Origin: Clostridiales bacterium
Lineage (GTDB): Bacteria > Bacillota_A > Clostridia > Christensenellales > Aristaeellaceae
Assembly (NCBI GenBank): GCA_024684665.1
Contig: JAIKWN010000273.1
Location: forward strand, 1 to 16,272
Reading direction: 5' to 3'
DNA: 16,272 bases
Part shown: one piece after another, positions 1 through 6,965 of the stretch
How the letters are laid out: each line of letters begins with the position of its first letter
Numbering within the stretch: position 1 is the first letter of the stretch
Notes under the pieces: generated by a model
Seen by the model: only the letters and a program-made list of their open reading frames with translations
The model's database searches: none
What the model was told of the DNA's origin: nothing
Position numbers and translations under genes: made by a program

Positions 1-2
1 CC

Positions 3-533
3 GACACGGAGCTGATGATCCGCATGCACCTGTCGAACGCCTATATCGCCACGGGTGAATTCAACAGAGCCCGGGAGATCCTCAATTATACGCAGCCGGA
101 GAGGCGCAAAAAGAAAGAGGTGCTCCTCTTTAACCGATTCGCCCTCGGAAGCAATCTCTGCTTCCTGGAAGAGGAAGAGGGAAACGTAAAGGAAGCCCGC
201 CGGAGGTATGACGAGCTTCTGAAACTGCGAAAGGAGCTGGAAGAAATCCAGCTTACGAAACCGGAGAACAAGCGCGCAGAGTTTTCAACCGAGCTGACGG
301 AGCTCTGCCTGCGGCTCCTTGAGACTGGAAAGACGGATACGGAAGCTCTGAAAGCCCAGGTGCGCGCCTCCCAGCGCATGCTGCAGAAAGTGACGGTGTC
401 CCTTTGGGCGGCTAGGGCCTGCCTGGCGGACAATCAGCGCAAGGAAGCGGAAAAGCTGCTCCACCGCATCGTGGAGCTGGCTCCTAATCTTTATCCCGGG
501 CGGGAAGCGAAAAAGATATTGGAGTCCTTATGA
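3..533 (+). CDS. TPR-repeat protein, 3' part (5' end outside window)
   Basis: The reading frame is open to the left edge, so the gene probably begins before the window. The first ATG inside lies at 15, in the middle of a TPR-like helix pair, and is unlikely to be the true start. The visible part has about 176 residues, all predicted helical and charged. TPR-like helix-turn-helix units are seen near the start (LSNAYIATGEFNRAREIL), in the middle (around GNVKEARRRYDELLKL) and at the end (ARACLADNQRKEAEKLLHRI, followed by ELAPN). There is no signal peptide or membrane segment in the part seen. TPR proteins act as protein-protein scaffolds; the partner is unknown. The stop overlaps the start of the next gene as ATGA, so the two are translationally coupled and probably work together at the membrane. 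That functional link is inference. Confidence 0.75.
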   Translation, partial: DTELMIRMHLSNAYIATGEFNRAREILNYTQPERRKKKEVLLFNRFALGSNLCFLEEEEGNVKEARRRYDELLKLRKELEEIQLTKPENKRAEFSTELTELCLRLLETGKTDTEALKAQVRASQRMLQKVTVSLWAARACLADNQRKEAEKLLHRIVELAPNLYPGREAKKILESL

Positions 534-2275
534 CTTTTGTGAAACGGCACGCGGCTGCGCTGGCTTTTCTGTCCTGCCTGGTTTGCGCTTTTGCTGCGCC
601 TTACCTCGTTCCCGGCGATCCGGATAGCCGTGTCTTCCGCGGAGGGATGCTTGGGACGCTGCTTGTTTTAGCCGCCTTCTTCCCTGCAGGAGGCGCGCTA
701 CTGCGCGCTTCCCGGGGAATCTTCGTGCGGGGACTGATTTTCGGGCTGCTTTTTGCTTTAGCCCTTTCTCTGGGGGCGGAGCTCGCTTGGTATGGGGAGT
801 TGCTGCCGGGGCGGGGGAGCCTCATCCGCCGCCTCGCCGTGCCCCTAATGGCCGGGCCACTTTTTGGGCTACTCGCCACGCGCCTGCTGTGCCTTCGCCC
901 GAAGGCGGCGGAGATGCCGCATCCCCGGGCGGGGCGGCTCTGGATTTACGCTGCTGCGCTCTTTCTCCTCTGGCTTCCCATGCTGCTGGCTTACTTTCCG
1001 GGAATGCTGAATTACGATTTCGCTGGGGAATACGCACAGCATACGGAAGGCGTGTATTCGTCCATCCATCCGCTGCTGCACAGCGCCCTTATGAACGGGA
1101 TCATCACCCTAGGCGAGCGGTTGCGTGATAAGAACCTCGGGCTCCTGCTCTATACGCTTGGGCAGATGGTCCTCTTTGCCCTCTCCCTCGGGCGGGCCTG
1201 TTCTTTTGCCGGAAAGCGGTTGGGTGCGAAAGCTTCGTTTCTCATGCTGTCCCTCTTCAGCCTGCATCCTGTCTTTTCGACGCTGGCGGTTTCTGCAACG
1301 AAGGACACGCTCTTTTCCGCCGCGCTTCTGACTCTCTCGCTGGACGTTTACGAACTGCTTTCCGGGGAGCGGGGCGTGAAACCCGTGCTTTGCCTGCGCT
1401 TCGTCCTTTGCTGCCTGTCGGTGGCGCTCCTGCGCTCCAACGGCTTTGTTGCGCTTCTGCCGCTGCTTCTCGGCTTCTTTTTTACCGCTCGAGGACAAAG
1501 AAAAAAGGCAGCCCTTCTCTGCCTGTCCGGGTTGGCAGGGATAGCGCTGACGCTGCTTGCGCTGACGCTTGCCCTGCGCCCGGCGAGCTTCCCCTCTTTC
1601 CAGTTCTACAGCCTGCCGGCGCAGCAGCTGGTACGTGCGCGGGCGGCGGGGACGTTGACGGAGGAGCAGCGGGAAACGCTAGAAGGCTGGTATACGGACG
1701 AGGCAGGCCTCGTCGTGCATCCCCATCTAGCGGACGCGGCGAAAGGTTATCTGGACCGGGATCGCCTCACCAGGGAAGGCGGGGAATTTCTTTCGCTCTG
1801 GCGCGCAGCAGCAGTGCCTGGCGCAAAGCCGTATTTTGAGGCCTTTCTGGAGCTGAATGTTGGTTCCTGGTATCCGGATGACCGGAGCCACGCGACGATC
1901 TATCCAGACGTTTCCTGGAACGACAAAGGCTATCTGCAGACCCAGGAACACGAAATCCCTGGCTTTGAGCTTCGCAGTTACCTGCCCCGCCTCCGCGTCC
2001 TGACGGAGCGAATCTGCCGAAGGAACGAGTATCAGAAAATACCGGTGCTTTCCCTTCTTTTTTCTCCGGCGCTGCCCTTCTGGGGGCTACTCTTTGCCTG
2101 CGTGCTGCTTTCCGCACGTGGGGAATGCCGCCTGTCGGTTGCCGCGCTGGGCGCGCTTTTCCTCTGGGCTGGCTATCTCTTGGGACCCTGCGCGCTGCCC
2201 CGCTACGCGCTGCCTCTGTTCTGCCTTGCGCCTCCGCTGCTGGCTGCGGGATTCGCTTATCGTTTACAGCGCTAA
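530..2275 (+). CDS. Polytopic membrane protein, DUF6020 / GT-C glycosyltransferase-like
   Basis: This 581-residue protein has many hydrophobic segments, roughly at 8-28, 41-60, 68-86, 104-122, 138-158, 203-221, 235-270, 290-318, 328-350, 506-526 and 535-575. A soluble stretch of about 150 residues (355-500) should face outside. Motifs I associate with the DUF6020 family are YFPG at 155-158 followed by NYD, HP at 180-181, TKD at 257-259 and RSNG at 302-305. Acidic residues after the first membrane segments and an extracytoplasmic loop fit the GT-C fold, in which lipid-linked sugars are transferred outside the membrane. That activity is inferred, not shown. The ATG overlaps the TPR gene's stop by 4 nt, and a GGAG lies 5 nt upstream. 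The 3' end overlaps the convergent PBP gene by 12 bp. An alternative is a generic uncharacterised membrane protein without catalytic function. Confidence 0.72.
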   Translation: MTFVKRHAAALAFLSCLVCAFAAPYLVPGDPDSRVFRGGMLGTLLVLAAFFPAGGALLRASRGIFVRGLIFGLLFALALSLGAELAWYGELLPGRGSLIRRLAVPLMAGPLFGLLATRLLCLRPKAAEMPHPRAGRLWIYAAALFLLWLPMLLAYFPGMLNYDFAGEYAQHTEGVYSSIHPLLHSALMNGIITLGERLRDKNLGLLLYTLGQMVLFALSLGRACSFAGKRLGAKASFLMLSLFSLHPVFSTLAVSATKDTLFSAALLTLSLDVYELLSGERGVKPVLCLRFVLCCLSVALLRSNGFVALLPLLLGFFFTARGQRKKAALLCLSGLAGIALTLLALTLALRPASFPSFQFYSLPAQQLVRARAAGTLTEEQRETLEGWYTDEAGLVVHPHLADAAKGYLDRDRLTREGGEFLSLWRAAAVPGAKPYFEAFLELNVGSWYPDDRSHATIYPDVSWNDKGYLQTQEHEIPGFELRSYLPRLRVLTERICRRNEYQKIPVLSLLFSPALPFWGLLFACVLLSARGECRLSVAALGALFLWAGYLLGPCALPRYALPLFCLAPPLLAAGFAYRLQR

Positions 2276-3670
2276 ATCGACGGCTCTTTTCAGTGCCCGG
2301 CGGGCCAATGGCGCCGCCACGCTGCCGCCGCTGCCTCCGTTCTCCACGAGCACGGAGACCGCGTAAGGCGCTCTGGAGCTGGTAATATAGCCAACGAACC
2401 AGGCGTGGCTTTCGACGCTTTTGTCGTCGCTGGCCTCTGCCGTGCCTGTTTTGCCCGCTACGACATATCCGTCCGAAAGCGCCGCCCGAGAACCCGTGCC
2501 TTTTTCCACGACACGAATCATTTCTGCCTGCAGCCGGAGGGCGATGGATTCGGGCAATACCCGCTTGCCTTTATTGCCTGCGGGAAGGGGACGGCTACCG
2601 CCCGTGGGGGTCGTGATGGCGGACAGTAGCCGGGGCTCCGGCATGAAGCCGCCGTTTGCTACGGCGCATGCAATGAGCGCCATATGCAGCGGTGTTGCGA
2701 GAACACGCCCCTGTCCGATGGAAGACCAAGCGAGATCCTCCGGACTGCCGTTTTCACTGGGATAGCTGGAATTATAGAGGATCAGATCGCTGTAAAGAAA
2801 GTTTTCGTTGAAGCCCAGGGCTTCTGCAGTCTCCCCCAGTTTTTCATAACCAAGTTCCTGCGACAGGGCCGCAAAGGCCGTGTTGCAGGATTTTGTAAAT
2901 GCCTGGGAGAGATCTAGATTCCCGTGGGCGCTGCTCTCCGTGACGGAATAACTGCCCACCGGGTAATATCCCGTGCAGGAGAAGCGGAAACGCTCCGCAT
3001 CCGGGAGGTTTTGAAGCGCCGAGGCTAGGGTCACGATCTTCATGGTGGAACCAGGGGGATAGAGCCCCTGGGTGCAGCGGTTTACGAGCGCCCCCGCTTC
3101 TTCGTCCGAAAGGGCATCCCCCATGTTTTCAGGATCGAACTGGGGCAGGGATACCATGGCGAGGATATCCCCGGTGCGCCAGTTCATGACGACACAGGCA
3201 CCGCGCTTCCCTTTCGGGAAGGCAGAGGTGATCGAGCGGCTGAGGCGCTCCGAGATCGTGAGCGTCAAATCGTCCCCGCGCTGCGGCCGCCCGAAGAGGG
3301 CGTCTCCCAACCGCTCGAAAAAGCCGGCTTTGAAACCCAGCAGATACTGGGCATGGAACGTCTCCGCGCCCGTGGACACCTGTCCGCCGCTGTCTCCCAG
3401 TACTTGAGAGACGGCGCGCCTCGTCGTTTCCGAGGGATTATACCGTCGTTTTCCTTCGGAATCGGACCAGGCCAGCATGGCCCCTTCCCGATCCGTCACC
3501 GCGCCCATTTCCACGACCTGCTTCTGCCGGGTGATGCGGGGATTGTGGGGGCTGGCTACCCAGCGGCCGCCGTAAAAATGAACGGAATAAACAAAATATA
3601 GCCCGGCAGCGCAGAAGGATAGAATTAGGAGCGCCGAAAGAAAGCGGATGCGTCCGCGGATGCGTTTCAT
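2264..3670 (-). CDS. Class B penicillin-binding protein (transpeptidase), PbpA-like
   Basis: This 468-residue protein crosslinks peptidoglycan stem peptides outside the membrane. One N-terminal membrane anchor spans residues 10-30. A short pre-domain (NPR at 43-45, then DREGAMLAW near 60-68) resembles the RG.I.DR.G..LA region of class B PBPs. All three penicillin-binding motifs are present: STMK at 208-211 (nucleophile Ser208), SCN at 261-263 and KTGT at 407-410. I chose the start at 3670 because its ATG overlaps the upstream SEDS stop as ATGA and is followed directly by the membrane anchor. Longer in-frame starts upstream lie inside the SEDS gene and give an Arg-rich nonsense N-terminus. At about 468 residues it is short for the class, closer to actinobacterial PbpA than to a large PBP2. 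It presumably works with the adjacent SEDS polymerase. Confidence 0.92.
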   Translation of the reverse strand: MKRIRGRIRFLSALLILSFCAAGLYFVYSVHFYGGRWVASPHNPRITRQKQVVEMGAVTDREGAMLAWSDSEGKRRYNPSETTRRAVSQVLGDSGGQVSTGAETFHAQYLLGFKAGFFERLGDALFGRPQRGDDLTLTISERLSRSITSAFPKGKRGACVVMNWRTGDILAMVSLPQFDPENMGDALSDEEAGALVNRCTQGLYPPGSTMKIVTLASALQNLPDAERFRFSCTGYYPVGSYSVTESSAHGNLDLSQAFTKSCNTAFAALSQELGYEKLGETAEALGFNENFLYSDLILYNSSYPSENGSPEDLAWSSIGQGRVLATPLHMALIACAVANGGFMPEPRLLSAITTPTGGSRPLPAGNKGKRVLPESIALRLQAEMIRVVEKGTGSRAALSDGYVVAGKTGTAEASDDKSVESHAWFVGYITSSRAPYAVSVLVENGGSGGSVAAPLARRALKRAVDLAL

Positions 3671-4959
3671 GCCGGGCCTCCCTTTCCCATAGAGGAGAAA
3701 TCTGCCTCCATGGCCTGCCGCTCCCCGGCGTCCGTTCCGTGCAGGATGCCGATCATGCCCATGCAGGAGAGCAGGGAAGAGCCTCCGTAGCTGAGGAAGG
3801 GCATGGTGACGCCGGTCAGGGGGATCAGCTTGATGACCCCTGCCGCGATCATGAGTGTCTGGACGCCGAGGCAGGCCACGACGCCGCATCCGAGGAGCAT
3901 GCCAAAAGAACGCCGTGCCCGCAGCACGAGGGTTGCCCCCCGCAGCAGGAGCGCTGCGTAAACCGCGAGCAGCAGTACGCCGAAGACCTGCCCCAGCTGC
4001 TCGCAGGCTACGGCGAAGATGAAATCGTTATAATAGGCGGGGATCTTTTCCGGCGCGCCCTGCCCCAGCCCCACGCCAAAGAGCCCCCCGGATCCAATGG
4101 CAAGGAGTGCTTGGATGATCTGGTAGCCGCCGCCGGTGGGATCCGACCAGGGATTTCTCCACATGGCTACTCGAAGCCGCACATGGGGGAACATCCGATA
4201 CCCGAAAACCGCGGCGCCCGCGCCGCCCAGGAGCCCTAGGACTACGAGGGACAGACTCCCGTCCGCAGCGTAGAAGACGATAAGAGTCGTGAGGTAATAA
4301 ATGAACGCCGTTCCGAGATCCCGCTGCAGCATGAGGAGGAGTAGGCAGAGTGCGGCAAAGAGCAGCGCAGGAACCATACGTCGCATGGAGCGTTGCCCGG
4401 AAAAAGCCTCCGCCAGTACGAGGATGAGGCAGAGCTTTACCAGTTCGGAAGGCTGGAAGGGGATGCCGAGCCCGGGCAGGGCAACCCAGTTCTTGGCCCC
4501 GTTGACCCACTCCCCGAAGAGGAGGGGCAGCGTGAGAAGCAGAAGCCCAGAAAGCCCTGCCAGATAGGAGAGAAGCCCCATCTGGCGGATGCGGCAGACG
4601 GCGAGGCTCATCAGGATCATAAGGACGAGCCCCGCAAAATAATAAATAATTTGCCTCTCTCCCCGCTCCGGGGAAACAGTGAGCAGAAGGACGAGACCCG
4701 TCCCGCACAGGAAGTTCGTGAGTGCCATGGTGAGGGGTTCCACCGGAAGAAAGCGGGGCAGAAGGAGCGTCGAGAGAAGCCCCGCCGCCACCGTGAGGGC
4801 GCAGAGAAGCGCCGCCTCCGGGGAAACAACGGAGCCGGGTTTTCCAAGTGCGATAGCGAAGCCGGCGGCCTCAAAGACGGCGGTCAGCAGCGCGATTATG
4901 AAGGCGGCGGAAGAAGAACGGCGCAGAGCCAGCAGCCTGGTCCTTGTCCGCTCATCCAT
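3667..4959 (-). CDS. SEDS peptidoglycan glycosyltransferase (FtsW/RodA/SpoVE family)
   Basis: This 430-residue polytopic protein polymerises lipid II into glycan strands during elongation, division or sporulation. Family marks, in order: GAKNW with QPSELVK, QRDLGTA (usually QPDLGTA, so Pro is replaced by Arg), DPTGGGYQIIQALLAIGSGG followed by a GLGQG stretch, and near the C-terminus a TMPFLSYGGSS signature. About ten hydrophobic segments are visible. The chosen ATG at 4959 overlaps the FHA gene's stop by 8 nt (ATGGATGA). A TTG at 5061 with a GGAG 8 nt upstream would add 34 Lys/Arg-rich residues but overlap the FHA gene by 110 nt, so I prefer 4959. The stop overlaps the PBP start (ATGA), and the pairing makes a SEDS-bPBP synthase. 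Whether it is FtsW, RodA or SpoVE cannot be told from sequence alone. Confidence 0.93.
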   Translation of the reverse strand: MDERTRTRLLALRRSSSAAFIIALLTAVFEAAGFAIALGKPGSVVSPEAALLCALTVAAGLLSTLLLPRFLPVEPLTMALTNFLCGTGLVLLLTVSPERGERQIIYYFAGLVLMILMSLAVCRIRQMGLLSYLAGLSGLLLLTLPLLFGEWVNGAKNWVALPGLGIPFQPSELVKLCLILVLAEAFSGQRSMRRMVPALLFAALCLLLLMLQRDLGTAFIYYLTTLIVFYAADGSLSLVVLGLLGGAGAAVFGYRMFPHVRLRVAMWRNPWSDPTGGGYQIIQALLAIGSGGLFGVGLGQGAPEKIPAYYNDFIFAVACEQLGQVFGVLLLAVYAALLLRGATLVLRARRSFGMLLGCGVVACLGVQTLMIAAGVIKLIPLTGVTMPFLSYGGSSLLSCMGMIGILHGTDAGERQAMEADFSSMGKGGPA

Positions 4960-5653
4960 TTTCTTTGCTGCGCGCAGTGCGGGAAGGCGTTCTTCCCGCG
5001 CTTTTTTCTGCGCCAGCAACCTTTCCCTTGTCCACTGCCGTTTTGCTTCTCCGCTTTTCAAGCTTCTTTCTCCACAGAAGGTTTTCTTCTTTTCCAGGTT
5101 TCCCTTTTGCGACGTTCTCTTCGCCGGCCCTTTGCGTGTCGGGCATCAGCTTTCCGCCGCGCAGGCGGAAGGACGCAGGCGCGCCGTCGCCCTTTCCGGC
5201 GGGCGTGAGGCGGAGGACCAGCTTTTTGAGGCGCAGCTCCGCGCCCTCCCGGAGGATCGCTTCGTCCCCGGGTCTTGCCTGTTCCCCGTCCACGAGGAAG
5301 CCGTCCCGCGCGAGGGGCATCATATGCAGGCCGTCTTTTTCCGCCCGGAAGAAAGCCACACGGCCGCGCACGCCCCGGTACGGGATTACCACGTCGCAGG
5401 AACGGGCGGAGCCGAGGATCCCCTCGTCCGGAACGGAGAACCGGTCCCCTTCCGTAAGCCTCCTGCCGAAACCGGCAGAGACGACCCGGAGGGCATAGGC
5501 TTCGCCCAGTCCCGGAGTATCCCGCTCCGCGCTTTTCCGCACCTGGGCGTCCAGACGGTTCTGCCGGATAGAAAGGAAGACTACAGCTCCGGCGGCAAGC
5601 GCGGAAAACGCGGAAAACGCCATTCCCGCCACGCGATACCAGGCTTCGTTCAT
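4952..5653 (-). CDS. Membrane-anchored FHA-like domain protein, degenerate pThr site
   Basis: This 233-residue protein has a short N-terminus, one membrane segment (about 9-28), a linker, an FHA-like beta domain (about 54-149) and a Lys/Arg/Ser-rich disordered tail (about 175-233). The FHA fold is suggested by LGSARSCDVVIP at 80-91, matching the usual GRS..cDI.ip strand pair, and by FLVDGEQARPGDEAIL at 119-134, matching the G..v...d.L region. The usual S.xH residues that hold phosphothreonine are not seen: the matching stretch reads VRGRVAFF. It may therefore bind partners without phosphothreonine. The ATG at 5653 has a GGAGG about 7 nt upstream. A longer ORF to 6028 runs through the divergent promoter and opposite gene and is rejected. 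It heads an operon with the SEDS and PBP genes, which suggests a cell-wall scaffold role. Confidence 0.8.
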   Translation of the reverse strand: MNEAWYRVAGMAFSAFSALAAGAVVFLSIRQNRLDAQVRKSAERDTPGLGEAYALRVVSAGFGRRLTEGDRFSVPDEGILGSARSCDVVIPYRGVRGRVAFFRAEKDGLHMMPLARDGFLVDGEQARPGDEAILREGAELRLKKLVLRLTPAGKGDGAPASFRLRGGKLMPDTQRAGEENVAKGKPGKEENLLWRKKLEKRRSKTAVDKGKVAGAEKSAGRTPSRTARSKENG

Positions 5654-5694
5654 TCCGCTCCCTCCGGTTCGATCCGTTTTAAGTGATGCGCCAT

Positions 5695-5723
5695 ATTTTA
5701 GCACCTTCCCGGGGGAAAGACAA
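5695..5723 (-). promoter_or_regulatory. Promoter of FHA-SEDS-PBP operon
   Basis: On the minus strand TTGTCT (5718-5723) and TAAAAT (5695-5700) are separated by exactly 17 nt. This fits a sigma-A type promoter, with transcription starting near 5688 and a short leader to the ATG at 5653. Confidence 0.6.
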
Positions 5724-5747
5724 GGACGCGTCCCCCGTTCTCCGCGC

Positions 5748-5776
5748 TTGTATTGCGCCAGCAAACTGTGTATAAT
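5748..5776 (+). promoter_or_regulatory. Promoter of solute-binding protein / kinase unit
   Basis: On the plus strand TTGTAT (5748-5753) and a perfect TATAAT (5771-5776) are separated by 17 nt. The distance to the ATG at 5819 leaves a leader of about 35 nt ending in GGAGG (5808-5812). It is back to back with the promoter of the cell-wall operon, so one regulator could act on both. Confidence 0.65.
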
Positions 5777-5818
5777 GACAACTGGAGATAAAACGCGACC
5801 GAAGCACGGAGGCCTTCC

Positions 5819-6919
5819 ATGAAACATATACTTGTTCTGTCCATCGCAGTTTTTGCGCTGTTTTTTTCTTTCGCTTTTGCGGAGGGAAGTGCACTTCGCA
5901 CCTATACCCCCTTCGCTGACATGGATCCCGCCGCACAGGGCTGGGAGGAACTGCTCCAGGCTTGGGAAGGGGAAACCGGGAACAAGGCTGAAGACTATTC
6001 CGGCGTTCAGGATGAGACCTGGATACAACAGGTAAAGGACGCCGCCACTTCCGACGCGGCGGATCTTCTTATCCTTTCGCCTGGCATGACGGATGCGGGA
6101 AGTGTCGTCCCGGTGGATGAGCTGCGCGCCCTCGGCGCGGAAGATGCACGGAACCTTCCCTGTATGCGGGAGGAGGACGGAACGGTTCTTCTCGCGCCGG
6201 TGCGCCTCGGCTATGAAACGCTGTTTGTGAATACGGATGTGCTGGAGTCCGCAGGACTTCCGGCCCCCCAGACCTGGGAGGATATTCTGATCAGTTGTGC
6301 AGTGCTTTCCCAGATGGGCGTGACGCCGATCGCAAATTCCCTCACGGAGTGGGCGGAGATCGTGCTTGACTGTTGCGCCGTTATCGCCGTTCCGCCGGAG
6401 GAATTCGGAAACGAAGCCTCGCTTTCCGGCGCCCGGGAAGTGCTGTCCGACCTTGTCGCCGTGGGCGCCTTCGGAGCGGATCCCTGGAATGCGGAGGACA
6501 CGACCGCAGCGGAGGATTTCCTCTCCGGCCGTGCGGCCATGCGCTTCGACAGCCGGGATCTCCTCTTTTCCATACCGGAGGAGCGGCGGGATTCCGCTGT
6601 GGCGATCATACTGCCAGGGAGGGATGGAGTCCCGCGAACGCAGCTCCCGGGGATTGTATCCTGTGGGCTTGCCGTCACGAAGAGCTGCGCGGCGGACGCA
6701 GGAAGGCTTTCTGCGGTGATTTCCCTGGTAAGCCGCATCCTCTCGCGGGAAGGACTTATCCGGCTCTCAGGCACGGATGGCACACTGGCGGAATCGGACG
6801 CATCCATTCTTCTTTCCGTGGACGGTGTATGCGGGACTCTTTACGACCGGAATCCGGAAGGCTTCGATGACTGGGCGGACGCCGCGGTTGCTTCGCTCAT
6901 GACAGGGACGGAAGAATAA
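5819..6919 (+). CDS. Secreted extracellular solute-binding-like protein (family 1)
   Basis: This 366-residue protein has a signal peptide of about 21 residues ending AFA|E. There is no lipobox cysteine, which is unusual for a Gram-positive solute-binding protein because nothing obvious holds it at the cell surface. The family is recognised from the alpha/beta layout and from RLGYETLFVNTDVLESAGLP followed by PQTWEDIL at about 130-160, the typical sugar-binding-protein stretch (yNkdlfekaGl..P.TWdE). LSGRAAMRFDS, at about 238-248, matches the f..GkaAM segment. Seven cysteines in the mature part are more than usual. GGAGG lies 6 nt before the ATG. No ABC permease or ATPase gene is nearby; instead a sensor kinase gene follows after 46 nt. 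A role in presenting a ligand to that kinase is inferred. Uptake through a permease encoded elsewhere is the alternative. Confidence 0.75.
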   Translation: MKHILVLSIAVFALFFSFAFAEGSALRTYTPFADMDPAAQGWEELLQAWEGETGNKAEDYSGVQDETWIQQVKDAATSDAADLLILSPGMTDAGSVVPVDELRALGAEDARNLPCMREEDGTVLLAPVRLGYETLFVNTDVLESAGLPAPQTWEDILISCAVLSQMGVTPIANSLTEWAEIVLDCCAVIAVPPEEFGNEASLSGAREVLSDLVAVGAFGADPWNAEDTTAAEDFLSGRAAMRFDSRDLLFSIPEERRDSAVAIILPGRDGVPRTQLPGIVSCGLAVTKSCAADAGRLSAVISLVSRILSREGLIRLSGTDGTLAESDASILLSVDGVCGTLYDRNPEGFDDWADAAVASLMTGTEE

Positions 6920-6965
6920 CCGGGAGACCCGTCCGGATTCCATCACGCATGGGAGGAACCGATTT

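Noticed and set aside
3671..3889. N-terminal extension of the PBP reading frame to 3889
   Set aside because: It lies wholly inside the SEDS gene and reads as Arg/His/Pro-rich nonsense. The ATG at 3670 overlaps the SEDS stop and leads directly into a membrane anchor.
4393..5686. Long plus-strand open frames at 4393-5208 and 4679-5686
   Set aside because: They are antisense to the SEDS and FHA genes, which show clear family motifs, and their products look like random charged sequence.
5753..5776. TTGCGC as -35 with TATAAT as -10
   Set aside because: The spacer would be only 12 nt. TTGTAT at 5748-5753 gives the proper 17 nt.
5654..6028. Extension of the FHA-like frame to 6028
   Set aside because: It would cross both divergent promoters and the start of the solute-binding gene. 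The ATG at 5653 has a good GGAGG site and a membrane segment right after it.
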